From contig JADJZE010000021.1 of assembly GCA_016719405.1 (NCBI GenBank), forward strand, positions 682,001 to 746,000: a DNA stretch of 64,000 bases. The letters run 5' to 3'. The notes beneath the pieces were generated by a model that worked only from the letters and a program-made list of their open reading frames with translations, did not search any database and was not told the origin of the DNA. Numbering within the stretch: position 1 is the first letter of the stretch; each line of letters starts with the position of its first letter. The translations under genes and the position numbers were made by a program. Shown here piece by piece: positions 1 to 10,428 of the stretch. Source of the stretch: Candidatus Aalborgicola lynettensis (GTDB lineage Bacteria > Pseudomonadota > Gammaproteobacteria > Burkholderiales > Burkholderiaceae_C).

Positions 1-462
1 CCGGGGCCGCAAACCGTTGCCTATGCGACCCTGCTGAAAGATTTCCAGCCCCCGGTGCTGCGTGTCTACCCGGTCTACACCGTGATCGCAGAAAAGTACC
101 AGGCCATGGTGATGCTGGGCCAGGCGAACAGCCGCATGAAGGACTTTTACGACCTGGCAGTGATCGCGCGGCGCACCGAGCTCGATGGTGCCACCCTTGC
201 CACAGCCATTGCCGCCACTTTTGCCAAACGGCAGACCCCTCTGCCAATCGTTCATCCGCTGGCGCTCACCCGTCAGTTCAGTGAAGACCCTGCCAAACTG
301 ATGCAGTGGCAGGCCTTCCTGAATAAAAACCGCATCACCGCCGCCAGTTTGGCCGAGACGGTTGCATTGTTGAGTTTGATGCTGTATCTGCCCACCCAAC
401 TAGCCGCCGTCAATGGCGAAGCGACAACCACATGGCACCCAGAGTCTGGTCAGTGGGCGTGA
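1..462 (+). CDS. AbiEii/AbiGii-type nucleotidyl transferase, C-terminal part
   Basis: The reading frame is open from base 1, so the start lies outside the window; 153 residues are visible. The stretch with PVYTVIAEKYQAMV followed by NSRMKDFYDLAVIAR matches the conserved core of the AbiEii/DUF1814 nucleotidyltransferase family, the toxin half of type IV abortive-infection TA pairs. The partner AbiEi antitoxin would normally lie just upstream and is not visible. The family transfers nucleotides to target RNAs such as tRNA; activity here is inferred only from the motif. The gene ends 18 bp before the convergent lipoprotein gene. Confidence 0.8.
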   Translation, partial: PGPQTVAYATLLKDFQPPVLRVYPVYTVIAEKYQAMVMLGQANSRMKDFYDLAVIARRTELDGATLATAIAATFAKRQTPLPIVHPLALTRQFSEDPAKLMQWQAFLNKNRITAASLAETVALLSLMLYLPTQLAAVNGEATTTWHPESGQWA

Positions 463-479
463 CCCGCCGCCCCCTCGCA

Positions 480-2447
480 TCACTGCGCGTCGGTGCAGTT
501 GACTGACTGCCCAAACGGACTGACCACCCCGGCCGGGGGCACAGCTTCATCACCAATATCCGACACAGCCACTGGCAGCAGCATCAGCACCGATTGCTTC
601 GATTCCGTGCCGGCCACGGTGGCGCGGGCCATGATGTTCACACGCACCCAGGTGGCGTATTGCTTGCCGTACTGCATGGCGAACGCAGCCCGCCCTTGCG
701 CATCCGTGGTCACCGCGCCGGGCACCACCACGGCGATGTTGCCCGGGGTGAGTTGTCCGTTGCCATTGGTGTCTTCGCCACTATCCAGAATGCCGTCGCG
801 GTCGGTATCTTCGTTCGGGCAGTGGCCGGGTAAAGGAAAGGTGGTGTAGTTGTTGTCCCACAGGCTGGCGGCGGGGTTGTAGAGCATGACGCCCTTGTCG
901 TAGTCCTCGGGCAATATGGAAAGCGCCAGGCTCTGGTTAGCGACCGCCACGCCGTTGGCATCGGTCACGTACACGGTCAAGGGTTTGGTGTAGGTGGTGG
1001 AGTCCACGTCTTCGATCTTGTTGCCAAAGGCGATGGTAATGAACAGGGCCTGTCCGTTGACGGTGAGCTTGGCCGTGCCGCTCACCGCCGGTGCACCGGC
1101 GGAGGCCTGAATTTCGACGCCGTCATTGGCGGTAGACACGGGCCCGGGGATGAATTGCACCTGGGCGCGCCCGCTGCTGTCGGTTAGCGCCACTCCGGGC
1201 GACAGGGTGCCGTTGCTCCGGTCTTGCAGCACCGAAAACGCCACCGGGGTGTTGGCCACGGCGTTGCCATTGGTATCGCGCACCACGGCTTCGATGGTGC
1301 TTTGGTTGGTGGTCGAGCCGGGCAGGTTGGGTTGCACCGCGCTGGGGTTGGACTGCACCACCACGGTGCTGGGGGTGGTCGCGGTAAACAGCACCGGCAG
1401 GCTGACCTGACCCACGTCTGCAATCTGCGCTACTACAGTGGCCGGCCCGGCGGTGGTGGATGAGACCTGCACGCTGGCGTCGCCATTGGTGTCGGTCGTG
1501 GAGGTGCTGGCAGACACGTTGCCACCGGATACGTTGCCACGGGTGGTGCTGAATGTGACCGTTTTGCCCGGTACGCCCGCACCGGATAATTTGTAGCGCA
1601 CCGTCACCGTCTGGCCCGTGCCCGCCACGGCAATGGTGGTATTGCTGGCGGGGCTGAGTACGGCAAAGTCAATGGCGTTGACTTGTACCGTGGTCTTGGT
1701 CTGCACGCCCAGGCTGGACACCGTCAGGGTATCGGCGCCCTCAACGGTGGGGGTGTAGCCAAAGCTGGTGGTGCCGGTGCTGCCGGTGGTGGGGGCACTC
1801 AGGCTGATGGTGTTGCCCAATGCCGAACTGACTGCCACGCTGGCCCCTGCTACCGGGTTGCCGACCGAATCGGCCGCCCGCACGGTGTAGGTGCTCGCGG
1901 GGCCGTCTTTTTGCATGGAGCCGCTGCCCGAGACGGCAACGGTGGAGTCGGTGACCGCCAGCGCCAGGGAGCCACTGGCTGCGCCCGAGCTGACGGTGAC
2001 GGTGATGTCGCGCAAGGACTTGTTGCTGCCAGCGCTGAGTTTGGCGCTCACTGCCCCGGCGGCATCGCTGGTGGCGGACACCACCTCCAGCGTGCCCGAC
2101 GAGGCCGCAAAAACCGCGCTTTTGCCCGCCAGCCCGACGTTGGCGGCGTTTTTGATAAACGCGGTCAGCGTGACGGCAGAACCGGCGGATGGCAGGGTGT
2201 TGGAGGTGGTCAGCACCTCCACGGTGGCGGGGACGGTGTTGGTATCGACAGGTGTTGTGGTGGTTGCAGCAGAGGCTGCCGATGCCGCCGCCGCTGCAGC
2301 CGCTGCCGCAGCATCGGCCTCGTCCTTGAGTTGGTCGCGGTTGCTGCTGCCGCCACATGCGCAAACGCCGAAGGCTATGCCCAGCGCTACCAAACCCTGT
2401 ACAAAGAAACGTTGCACTCGATAAGGACGTTTGGATTTTGATTGCAT
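480..2447 (-). CDS. Large lipoprotein with bacterial Ig-like (Big_1) repeats
   Basis: 655 aa from the ATG at 2447; the frame runs further upstream but without a signal sequence. Residues 1-35 form a basic then hydrophobic leader ending in a VCAC-GG lipobox-like site, followed by an Ala-rich linker and repeated 90-100 residue Ig-like units of the invasin/Big_1 type (recurrent patterns such as DTNGDA, DSSGRA and VTDANG). A Ca-loop-like DTDRDG segment lies near the C-terminus. Probably a surface or periplasmic adhesive lipoprotein. Divergent from the small exported protein at 2535. Confidence 0.75.
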   Translation of the reverse strand: MQSKSKRPYRVQRFFVQGLVALGIAFGVCACGGSSNRDQLKDEADAAAAAAAAAASAASAATTTTPVDTNTVPATVEVLTTSNTLPSAGSAVTLTAFIKNAANVGLAGKSAVFAASSGTLEVVSATSDAAGAVSAKLSAGSNKSLRDITVTVSSGAASGSLALAVTDSTVAVSGSGSMQKDGPASTYTVRAADSVGNPVAGASVAVSSALGNTISLSAPTTGSTGTTSFGYTPTVEGADTLTVSSLGVQTKTTVQVNAIDFAVLSPASNTTIAVAGTGQTVTVRYKLSGAGVPGKTVTFSTTRGNVSGGNVSASTSTTDTNGDASVQVSSTTAGPATVVAQIADVGQVSLPVLFTATTPSTVVVQSNPSAVQPNLPGSTTNQSTIEAVVRDTNGNAVANTPVAFSVLQDRSNGTLSPGVALTDSSGRAQVQFIPGPVSTANDGVEIQASAGAPAVSGTAKLTVNGQALFITIAFGNKIEDVDSTTYTKPLTVYVTDANGVAVANQSLALSILPEDYDKGVMLYNPAASLWDNNYTTFPLPGHCPNEDTDRDGILDSGEDTNGNGQLTPGNIAVVVPGAVTTDAQGRAAFAMQYGKQYATWVRVNIMARATVAGTESKQSVLMLLPVAVSDIGDEAVPPAGVVSPFGQSVNCTDAQ

Positions 2448-2534
2448 ACGGGTTCCATTCTTGGGCAGCTTGTTGCTGTCGGGATAATACCCGCTGCATG
2501 CGCGCGCAACCCGGCTGCGCGATGCGGGATTTGC

Positions 2535-2951
2535 ATGGAACCGACTATGAGAATTTTTCCAGCGGCATTGCATTGGGCGCCACAGTGGATCGCAGGTGCT
2601 GCGGTTTTCCTGGCCAGCGCGGCATGGGCGGCGCCTGCGGCCAGTATGGACGAAGCCCAGCAACGCTACCGGCAGGACCTGGCGGCCTGCGATGGTGCCA
2701 CGGACTACCAGGCGCCCGAGACCTGCCGCCTCGAAGCCCGCAATGCCCTGGCGGAGTCGCGCCGGGGTGGCCTTAACGACGCCCTGACCGCCGAGCAGTA
2801 CCGGGCCAATGCCGTGCAGCGCTGCGCGGTGCACCAGGGCGATGACCGTGCGGCGTGCGAGGCGCGCATGCGCGGCGAAGGCCGTGTAGAAGGCAGTGTG
2901 GGGCAGGGCGGGCTGCTGCGTGAGCTGGTAACGCCCGCCAGCAGCCCCTGA
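2535..2951 (+). CDS. Small exported protein of unknown function
   Basis: About 138 aa. An N-terminal hydrophobic segment ending near SAAWAAPA looks like a cleavable signal peptide. The mature part is hydrophilic, rich in Ala, Arg and Glu, with four to five cysteines (AACDG, PETCRLEA, QRCAVHQ, AACEARM) that could form disulfides in the periplasm. An ATG at 2547 is an equally good start, with a GGA seven bases upstream. I do not recognise a named family. Confidence 0.6.
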   Translation: MEPTMRIFPAALHWAPQWIAGAAVFLASAAWAAPAASMDEAQQRYRQDLAACDGATDYQAPETCRLEARNALAESRRGGLNDALTAEQYRANAVQRCAVHQGDDRAACEARMRGEGRVEGSVGQGGLLRELVTPASSP

Positions 2952-2981
2952 CCGTTGCCGCGCGCCGGTTCGCGCGTGCGT

Positions 2982-4557
2982 CAGCGCCCCTCTTTACCTG
3001 GCCGTGCCGTGGTGCGGCGGTATTGCATGGCCTCGGCCAGGTGGCTGATCTGGGTATGTTCGGAACCAGCCAAGTCGGCAATGGTGCGGGCCACCTTCAA
3101 GGCGCGGTGCGTGCTGCGGGCCGACCAGCCCATGCGGGTGGCGGCCACGTTGAGAAACTGGTGGCGTCGCTGTCCAGGCGCACATGCTGGTCGATGGCCT
3201 GGCCCTGCAGTGCCATGTTGCTGCAGCCTTGGCGGTCCAGCGCGCGCTGGCGTGCCGCCGTGCTGCGCAGGCGAATGGGCTCGGTGGCCTCGCCGGGGGC
3301 GGCGCCCAGCAAGTCGGCACTGGGCAGGGCTGGGACTTCCACATGCAGGTCAATGCGGTCCATCAGCGGCCCGCTGAGTTTGGCCTGGTAGCGGTGAATC
3401 TGGTCCGGCGTGCAGCGGCAGGTGTGGGTGGTGGAGCCCAAAAAACCGCAAGGGCAGGGGTTCATGGCACCCACCAGCTGAAAACGCGCCGGAAACTCCG
3501 CGCGTTGTGCGGCACGGGCAATGGTGATGCAACCGGTTTCCAGCGGTTCGCGCAGGGCCTCCAAGGCGGCGCGCGGGAACTCGGGCATTTCGTCCAGAAA
3601 CAGCACCCCGTGGTGCGCCAGCGAAATCTCGCCGGGGCGCGGCGGCGAGCCACCGCCCACCAGTGCTACAGCACTGGCCGAGTGGTGGGGGCTGCAGGTA
3701 GGCCGCTGGCCCCATTGGTCCATGGAGAAGCGCCCGCACAACGAGCTGATGGCCGCACTTTGTAAAGCCTCGTCGCTGGACATGGGCGGCAACAGCCCGG
3801 CAAAACGCTGCGCCAGCATGGATTTGCCCGACCCCGGAGGGCCGACCAGCAGCAGGCTGTGGCCGCCCGCAGCAGCAATTTCCAAGGCACGTTTGGCCCC
3901 GGCGTGGCCTTTGACATCGGCCATGTCGGGCCTGGATACCGCGGCCACGGCGACCGCAGGCTGCACACGGGCCCAGCCTTCGTCGGGGGCGTCGTCGCCA
4001 CCCGGCGCAGTACCCGGCAGGGCGGGCAGTGCAGCATCAACCGGTGCAAACTGGCGCACCACGTCCAGCAAATGCCGCGCGCGGTACACCTGTGCGCCGG
4101 GCACCAGGGCGGCTTCTTCGGCGCTGTCGGGCGGCAACACCAGGCGGGTGTGCACCAATCCGGTGTGCAGGGCCAGTGCCGTGGCCAGTGCGCCGCGCAC
4201 GGGGCGCAACTCGCCCGACAAGGACAACTCACCGGCAAACTCGTAGCCCGCCAGACGTGCGCCGTCGATCTGGCCGCTGGCGGCCAAAATGCCCAGGGCA
4301 ATGGGCAGGTCGAGCCGACCCGAGTCTTTGGGCAAATCGGCCGGGGCCAGGTTGACGGTGATGCGCTGGTTGTTGGGAAACTGCAGGTTGGAGTTTTGAA
4401 TGGCGCAGCGCACCCGCTCGCGGGCTTCTTTGACCTCCACATCGGCCAGGCCCACCAGGGTAAAGCTGGGCAGCCCGTTGGCCAGATGTACCTCCACCGT
4501 GACCGCAGTGGCCTGCAAACCCAGCAGAGCGCGACTCTGCACCAAAGACAAGCCCAT
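2982..4557 (-). pseudogene. comM: ComM/YifB Mg-chelatase-like AAA ATPase, frameshifted near 3' end
   Basis: Starts at the ATG at 4557 (GAGGGGA Shine-Dalgarno eight bases upstream), beginning MGLSLVQSRALLGL as is typical. It has an N-terminal ChlI-like domain, Walker A GPPGSGKS, and the HHGVLFLDEMPEF Walker B region. The first frame stops at 3097, but the expected C-terminal segment (MGWSARSTHRALKVARTIADLAG, then AEAMQYRR) continues in another frame to a stop at 2982. A one-base indel near 3165-3180 separates them. ComM is a hexameric helicase promoting branch migration in natural transformation. The shift is either a real lesion or a sequencing error. Confidence 0.85.
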
Positions 4558-4799
4558 TTCAATTCCCCTCATTTGGTGCACTTTGATGCGCTGCGGCGTG
4601 CAAGCTGCACAGCAATGGTGCGTGCTGATGTTTTATACAGTTATCTTAGCGCAAGTGCCGTGGTGTGTGTGTTGGAGAGCAGAAAAAGAGTCAAAAACCG
4701 GGTTGGCACGGACTGTGCATATCCAGTGCATCTCCGGATCGATTGGAGAAGCAGTTCCGCCAGACCCGGCATCTGCAAACCCCCTTGTTAATTAGTTGA

Positions 4800-5147
<348 letters not shown>

Positions 5148-5178
5148 GCCCCATTACCCTTTTTTAACTGGAAGCACC

Positions 5179-6738
5179 ATGAAGAAACTTCTACTCTCCC
5201 TGGCACTGGGCTGGGGTCTGCTGACGGCCGGATCCGCCGTGATCGCCCAAACGGCCGCACCGGCGGATGCCCCTGCAGTAACGGCTGCGGCCCCCGCTGC
5301 CGATGCCAAGCCGGCCGACATGGCTGCACCCGCAGCGGTGCCGGCCGCTGCGGCAGCTCCTGCCGCTGTGGCTGAAGCCACCCCGGCCGCTGCGCCGGCC
5401 CCCGTGCCCAACAAAGGCGACACCGCCTGGATGATGGTCTCCACCTTGCTGGTAATCTTGATGACCGTGCCCGGCCTGGCCCTGTTCTACGGCGGCTTGG
5501 TGCGCAGCAAGAACATGCTGTCGGTGCTGATGCAAGTCATGGTCACATTCTCGCTGATCGTGGTGCTGTGGTTTGTGTACGGCTACAGCCTGGCGTTTAC
5601 CGAAGGCAGTGCCTTCATTGGCGGCTTTGACCGGCTGTTTATGAAAGGTGTTTGGGACAACGCAGCAGGCACATTTGTGAATGCCGCAACGTTCAGCAAG
5701 GGCGTAGTCATTCCCGAGATCGTGTTTGCCGCTTTCCAGGCCACCTTTGCGGGCATTACAGGCGCGCTAATCGTGGGTGCCTTTGCCGAGCGCATGAAGT
5801 TCTCCGCTGTGCTGGCCTTCATGGTCCTGTGGTTCACTTTCTCTTACGCACCTATCGCCCACATGGTGTGGTTCTGGATGGGGCCTGACGCTTACACCGC
5901 CGCCACCGTGGTGGACGAGATGAACAGCAAAGCCGGTTACCTGTGGCAAATGGGCGCACTGGACTTTGCCGGTGGTACCGTGGTCCACATCAACGCCGCT
6001 GTGGCGGGCCTGGTGGGTGCCTTCATGGTGGGCAAGCGTATTGGTTACGGCAAAGAAGCCATGGCGCCTCACAGCCTGACATTGACCATGGTCGGTGCAT
6101 CCCTGCTGTGGGTGGGCTGGTTTGGTTTTAACGCCGGTTCCGCGCTGGAAGCCAATGGTTTTGCGGCTCTGGCCTTTATCAACACCTTTGGTGCAACGGC
6201 TGCTGCGGTGTTGGCTTGGTGTCTGGGTGAGTCGCTGATGCGCGGCAAAGCCTCCATGCTGGGTGCGGCATCGGGTGCCGTGGCTGGTTTGGTTGCCATC
6301 ACACCTGCTGCTGGCAACGTGGGTATTGGTGGTGCGCTCATCATCGGTTTTATCTCTGGTTTTGCCGGTCTGTGGGGTGTGCATGGTTTGAAGAAAATGC
6401 TGGGCGCAGACGACTCGCTGGACGTGTTCGGCGTGCACGGTGTCTGCGGTATCGTGGGTGCGCTGCTGACCGGCGTATTCAACTCGCCTAACCTGGGTGG
6501 CCCCAGCCTGGTGGCCGACTGGACGACCGTTGCCATGGTGACTGCCGATGCCTACACCATTGCCGGCCAGGTCTGGACGCAAGCCAAAGCGGTGCTCATT
6601 ACCGTGGCCTGGTCCGGTATCGTGTCGGTGATTGCATTCAAGCTGGTGGACCTGACCATTGGCCTGCGTGTCAGCGAAGAAGACGAGCGCGAAGGCCTGG
6701 ACATCACCAGCCACGGCGAAACGGCTTACAACCGCTAA
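5179..6738 (+). CDS. amtB: Ammonium transporter AmtB
   Basis: 519 aa from the ATG at 5179, which begins a clear signal peptide (MKKLLLSLALGWGLL). A long Ala/Pro-rich linker follows (about residues 24-75), then an 11-helix Amt core. The pore twin histidines are visible in GGTVVHINA and DVFGVHGVCG. Moves ammonium across the inner membrane and is gated by GlnK from the gene just upstream. The Ala/Pro linker is longer than in E. coli AmtB. Two hairpins follow the stop codon. Confidence 0.95.
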   Translation: MKKLLLSLALGWGLLTAGSAVIAQTAAPADAPAVTAAAPAADAKPADMAAPAAVPAAAAAPAAVAEATPAAAPAPVPNKGDTAWMMVSTLLVILMTVPGLALFYGGLVRSKNMLSVLMQVMVTFSLIVVLWFVYGYSLAFTEGSAFIGGFDRLFMKGVWDNAAGTFVNAATFSKGVVIPEIVFAAFQATFAGITGALIVGAFAERMKFSAVLAFMVLWFTFSYAPIAHMVWFWMGPDAYTAATVVDEMNSKAGYLWQMGALDFAGGTVVHINAAVAGLVGAFMVGKRIGYGKEAMAPHSLTLTMVGASLLWVGWFGFNAGSALEANGFAALAFINTFGATAAAVLAWCLGESLMRGKASMLGAASGAVAGLVAITPAAGNVGIGGALIIGFISGFAGLWGVHGLKKMLGADDSLDVFGVHGVCGIVGALLTGVFNSPNLGGPSLVADWTTVAMVTADAYTIAGQVWTQAKAVLITVAWSGIVSVIAFKLVDLTIGLRVSEEDEREGLDITSHGETAYNR

Positions 6739-6742
6739 GCCC

Positions 6743-6778
6743 ACAAGGAGGCAGCGCCTTGGTGCGCTGCCTCCTTGT
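6743..6778 (+). terminator. Perfect 15-bp stem-loop just after amtB
   Basis: acaaggaggcagcgc pairs perfectly with gcgctgcctccttgt around a short loop, five bases after the amtB stop. No T-tract follows, so it may stabilise the mRNA 3' end or act with the terminator 14 bp further on. Confidence 0.6.
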
Positions 6779-6791
6779 AACGCGATTGCAA

Positions 6792-6829
6792 AAAATCCGG
6801 CAGACGCCAGTCTGGCCGGATTTTTTTTT
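6792..6829 (+). terminator. Rho-independent terminator of glnK-amtB
   Basis: aaatccggc and gccggattt pair around a small inner stem (aga/tct) and are followed by nine consecutive T residues. This is the textbook form of an intrinsic terminator. Confidence 0.85.
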
Positions 6830-6838
6830 GGGGTAGAT

Positions 6839-6895
6839 GCTACAAATAGCATAGCTGCCTGCGCGCGCCAGCCGTGCGCAATTGGCCTATTTGGC
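6839..6895 (+). repeat. Interspersed palindromic repeat, copy 1 (forward)
   Basis: Contains tagctgcctgcgcgcg, then gtgcgcaattggcctatttgg, the same order of blocks as the other copies. It lies in the amtB-ilvD intergenic region. The rest of that gap (6896-7068) shows no further gene. Confidence 0.75.
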
Positions 6896-7068
6896 ATATG
6901 TTCTGTCACGGTTCTCTCCGTGCTCCACCAGAAGCAAGCGGGATTTGGATTGCCAATCCCCTGCAGCTGGCAGTCTTATGGGGGTAGGCGACAATAGGGT
7001 TTTAGGCCGTGGTGCGAAGCTGTTGCGCCGCTACCGTTAACCCATCGAACCGACCAAGAGAGTTCCCC

Positions 7069-8928
7069 ATGCCCGTTTACCGCTCCAAAACCTCCACCGC
7101 CGGCCGCAACATGGCGGGTGCCCGCTCCCTGTGGCGCGCCACCGGCATGAAAGATGCCGACTTCTCCAAACCCATCATTGCGGTGGTCAACAGCTTCACC
7201 CAGTTTGTGCCCGGCCACGTCCACCTGAAAGACCTGGGCCAGCTGGTGGCGCGCGAGATTGAAGCGGCGGGCGGTGTGGCCAAAGAGTTCAACACCATTG
7301 CCGTGGACGACGGCATTGCCATGGGCCACGACGGCATGCTGTACTCGCTGCCCAGCCGCGACATCATTGCCGACAGCGTGGAATACATGGTCAACGCCCA
7401 CTGTGCCGACGCGATGGTCTGCATCAGCAATTGCGACAAGATCACCCCCGGCATGCTCATGGCCGCCATGCGGCTGAACATCCCCGCCATCTTCGTGTCC
7501 GGCGGCCCCATGGAAGCTGGCAAAGCCAAACTGGCCAACCCCGACACCCACAAACTCGAATTCAAAAAGCTCGACCTGATCGACGCCATGGTCATGGCCG
7601 CCGACGACAAAGTGAGCGATGCCGACCTGGCCGAGGTGGAGCGCTCCGCCTGCCCCACCTGCGGCAGCTGCTCGGGCATGTTCACCGCCAACTCCATGAA
7701 CTGCCTGACAGAGGCGCTGGGCCTGTCCTTGCCCGGCAACGGTACCGTGGTGGCTACCCATTCAGACCGCGAGCAACTGTTCAAGCGCGCCGGGCGCCTG
7801 GCAGTTGACTTGTGCCAGCGTTATTACGAGCAGGAAGACAGCAGCGTGCTGCCGCGTGCCGGGGGCTTCAAGGCGTTCGAGAACGCCATTGCGCTGGACA
7901 TTGCCATGGGCGGCTCCACCAACACCATCTTGCACATCCTGGCCATTGCACAAGAAGCCGGCGTTGACTTCACCATGGCCGACATCGACCGCATGTCCAA
8001 GCTGGTGCCGCAACTGTGCAAGGTAGCGCCCAATACGGACAAGTACCACATTGAAGACGTGCACCGCGCAGGCGGCATCATGGCCATTTTGGGTGAACTC
8101 GACCGCGCAGGGCGCCTGCACACCGACGTGCCCACCGTGCATGCCAAAACCATGAAAGAAGCGCTCGACCAGTGGGACATTGCCCGCAACCCCAGCGATG
8201 CGGTCAAGACCTTCTACATGGCCGGCCCCGGTGGCATTCCGACGCAAGTGGCCTTCAGCCAGAGCGCGCGCTGGCCCAGTCTGGACATTAACCGCGCCGA
8301 AGGGTGCATCCGTTCTGTGCAGCACGCCTTTAGCAAAGAAGGCGGCCTGGCCGTGCTGGTGGGCAACATCGCCCTCAACGGCTGCGTGGTCAAAACCGCC
8401 GGTGTGGACGATGCGCTGTTGGTGTTTGAAGGCCCCGCCCACGTGGTGGAAAGCCAAGACGAAGCCGTGGCCAATATTTTGGCGGACAAGGTCAAGGCCG
8501 GTGACGTGGTCATCGTGCGTTACGAAGGCCCCAAAGGCGGTCCCGGCATGCAAGAGATGTTGTACCCCACCAGCTACATCAAATCCAAGGGCTTGGGCAA
8601 AGCCTGCGCACTGTTGACGGACGGCCGCTTCTCGGGCGGCACCTCGGGCCTGTCCATCGGCCACGCGTCGCCCGAAGCGGCTGCCGGTGGTGCGATTGGC
8701 CTTGTGCGCAATGGCGACCGCATCCGCATCGACATTCCCAACCGCAGCATCAACGTGCTGGTGTCGGACGACGAACTGGCCACACGCCGCGCTGCGCAAG
8801 ACAAGCTGGGCTGGAAGCCCGCGCAGCCACGCCCACGCAAGGTGTCGGCAGCGCTCAAGGCCTATGCCAAGCTGGTGATGTCGGCTGACAAGGGCGCCGT
8901 GCGCGACCTCTCCCAGCTCAACGACTGA
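7069..8928 (+). CDS. ilvD: Dihydroxy-acid dehydratase
   Basis: 619 aa, the family length, from the ATG at 7069 with an AAGAGAG ribosome-binding site; the frame runs 20 codons further upstream. Converts 2,3-dihydroxy-3-methylvalerate/isovalerate to 2-keto acids in isoleucine and valine synthesis. Fe-S ligands are in [12 protein letters not shown] and [11 protein letters not shown], and the C-terminal [14 protein letters not shown] motif is present. It stands alone, with the SMP-30 gene 38 bp downstream; ilvE is about 35 kb away in the window. Confidence 0.97.
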   Translation: MPVYRSKTSTAGRNMAGARSLWRATGMKDADFSKPIIAVVNSFTQFVPGHVHLKDLGQLVAREIEAAGGVAKEFNTIAVDDGIAMGHDGMLYSLPSRDIIADSVEYMVNAHCADAMVCISNCDKITPGMLMAAMRLNIPAIFVSGGPMEAGKAKLANPDTHKLEFKKLDLIDAMVMAADDKVSDADLAEVERSACPTCGSCSGMFTANSMNCLTEALGLSLPGNGTVVATHSDREQLFKRAGRLAVDLCQRYYEQEDSSVLPRAGGFKAFENAIALDIAMGGSTNTILHILAIAQEAGVDFTMADIDRMSKLVPQLCKVAPNTDKYHIEDVHRAGGIMAILGELDRAGRLHTDVPTVHAKTMKEALDQWDIARNPSDAVKTFYMAGPGGIPTQVAFSQSARWPSLDINRAEGCIRSVQHAFSKEGGLAVLVGNIALNGCVVKTAGVDDALLVFEGPAHVVESQDEAVANILADKVKAGDVVIVRYEGPKGGPGMQEMLYPTSYIKSKGLGKACALLTDGRFSGGTSGLSIGHASPEAAAGGAIGLVRNGDRIRIDIPNRSINVLVSDDELATRRAAQDKLGWKPAQPRPRKVSAALKAYAKLVMSADKGAVRDLSQLND

Positions 8929-8966
8929 ACCCGACTGTTTTCTCCAACCCCCAAAGCCCTTGCACC

Positions 8967-9989
8967 ATGAACACCTGCACATTGCACGATGCGAACCTGT
9001 GGCAGCCCCTCGTTGCCGACACCTACGCCCTGGGCGAGTCGCCGTTCTGGCACCCGCAGGAGCACACGCTGTACTGGGTGGACATTGCGGGGTGCCAGAT
9101 TCTGCGTTTGCCGTGCGGCCCGGACGGGCAGGGCGGAGCAGGTAGCTCAGGCAGTTCAGGCGGGCAGGGGGCTCCAGGCGCCGTGCAGGCCTGGCCCATG
9201 CCCAGCGAGCCCGGTTGCATCGCCCCGGCAGCCAGCGGCGGGCTGGTGATTGCATTGCGCCACGGCGTGTTCCGCGCGCGCACCTGGGGCGGGCCGCTGG
9301 AGCCACTCGCCACTTTGCCCTATGACCCAGCTCTGCTGCGCGCCAACGACGGCAAGTGCGACCCGCTGGGGCGCTTCTGGGTCGGCACCATCGACGAAAA
9401 AAAGACCCATCGCAGCGCCGCCCTGTTTTGCATCGACGCGCGCACAGGTGGCAATGCAGCGGCGCCGGTGGTGCAACGGATGGCGGGCGACGCACTCACC
9501 GGCAACGGCCTGGCCTGGAGCCCGGACGCCCGCACCCTGTACTGGGCCGACACGTCGAGCAATGTGGTGCATGCCTGGGACTGGGACGCACAGGCCAATG
9601 TGCTGGCCGCCCACCGCCACTTTTTGCAATGCCCGCCCAAACCTGCCGGCTGGACTTTTGATGCCGCACCAGAAGAAGGGCAAGCGGCCTACGGTGGCCG
9701 CCCGGATGGCGCGGCTGTTGACGAGGAGGGCAACTACTGGGTGGCCATGTACGAAGGCGCCCGCGTGTGCCAATTTGCCCCCAACGGTTCGCTCTTGGCC
9801 CAATACCCTACCCCCGCCATGTGCCCCACCATGCCCTGTTTTGGTGGTGCCGACCGCAAAACCCTGTACCTCACCACCGCCCGCCATGGCCGCAGCGCGC
9901 AAGAGTTGCTGGCCTACCCCCAGTCCGGTGGCGTGTTTGCCATGCGGGTGGATGTGCCGGGGCTGGTGGTGAATGGATTTGTGGGTTAA
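8967..9989 (+). CDS. SMP-30/gluconolactonase family lactonase
   Basis: 340 aa. Shows the metal-binding landmarks of the six-bladed SMP-30/LRE family: GESPFWHP, NDGKCDPLGRFWVGT, NGLAWSPDARTLYWADT and PDGAAVDEEGNYW. Expected to hydrolyse sugar lactones using a divalent metal; the substrate cannot be told. A Gly/Ser-rich run (residues about 53-67, with GAGSSGSSGGQG) interrupts the first blade and looks like a low-complexity insertion. Probably co-transcribed with ilvD. Confidence 0.9.
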   Translation: MNTCTLHDANLWQPLVADTYALGESPFWHPQEHTLYWVDIAGCQILRLPCGPDGQGGAGSSGSSGGQGAPGAVQAWPMPSEPGCIAPAASGGLVIALRHGVFRARTWGGPLEPLATLPYDPALLRANDGKCDPLGRFWVGTIDEKKTHRSAALFCIDARTGGNAAAPVVQRMAGDALTGNGLAWSPDARTLYWADTSSNVVHAWDWDAQANVLAAHRHFLQCPPKPAGWTFDAAPEEGQAAYGGRPDGAAVDEEGNYWVAMYEGARVCQFAPNGSLLAQYPTPAMCPTMPCFGGADRKTLYLTTARHGRSAQELLAYPQSGGVFAMRVDVPGLVVNGFVG

Positions 9990-10034
9990 GCGCTTCAGGA
10001 TTCAAATAGCGAATTAGCGCATACGCGTGGAAAA

Positions 10035-10054
10035 TGTATAAACAAAACTATACA
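10035..10054. promoter_or_regulatory. Small inverted repeat TGTATA-8-TATACA
   Basis: An AT-rich 6-bp palindrome 28 bp upstream of the remnant regulator at 10083, in the position expected of an autoregulatory operator. The rest of the 9990-10428 gap shows only the remnant below and nothing else I can name. Confidence 0.4.
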
Positions 10055-10082
10055 AATTTCATCTTTTGGTTTTTCTTGGAAT

Positions 10083-10283
10083 ATGCCAAAAGCCTCCCAA
10101 GCCGTCGATAGCCTGCCCAGCTCCGTCCAAGTCTCCCTGGAGATTCTCGGGGAACACCTGCGCCTGGGCCGCGACGCAGCACTGCGCGATCTCGCCGCAC
10201 CCGAAAACGACGCCCAAGCGCTGGCCCAGTACATTGACGGCCCCCACCTAAAACCGCAGCGTGCCGCTTTTTCCGTGTTGTAG
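10083..10283 (+). pseudogene. Remnant of a HipB-like HTH regulator lacking its HTH
   Basis: 66 aa. The N-terminus (MPKASQAVDSLPSSVQVSLE, LGEHLRLGR) resembles regulators that normally continue into a helix-turn-helix, and the tail (LGRDAALRDLAAPENDAQAL) resembles their C-terminal end. The two ends are joined at LRLGR, so the DNA-binding helices are missing, consistent with deletion between two similar short sequences. No intact partner gene follows. Function is unlikely. Confidence 0.45.
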
Positions 10284-10428
10284 CGGTTCTGGACGAGGCT
10301 GCCAGCTTGCAACAAAGCAGCGCGCCCGAATCCGACGGGGGAAATTGGGGCGCTTATTTCTTGCCACATCCTAAGGGGTATGCCCGGCCAGCACCACACA
10401 CATCGCGGCATTCGCTACCATCACCGGC

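Noticed and set aside
1683..2441. Long plus-strand frames over the Ig-like lipoprotein
   Set aside because: Gly/Arg-rich translation without motifs; typical shadow of a repetitive GC-rich gene.
9988..10030. Possible further copy of the palindromic repeat (caaatagcgaattagcgcatac)
   Set aside because: Lacks the tagctgcttgcgcac core and the hairpin; too weak to include.
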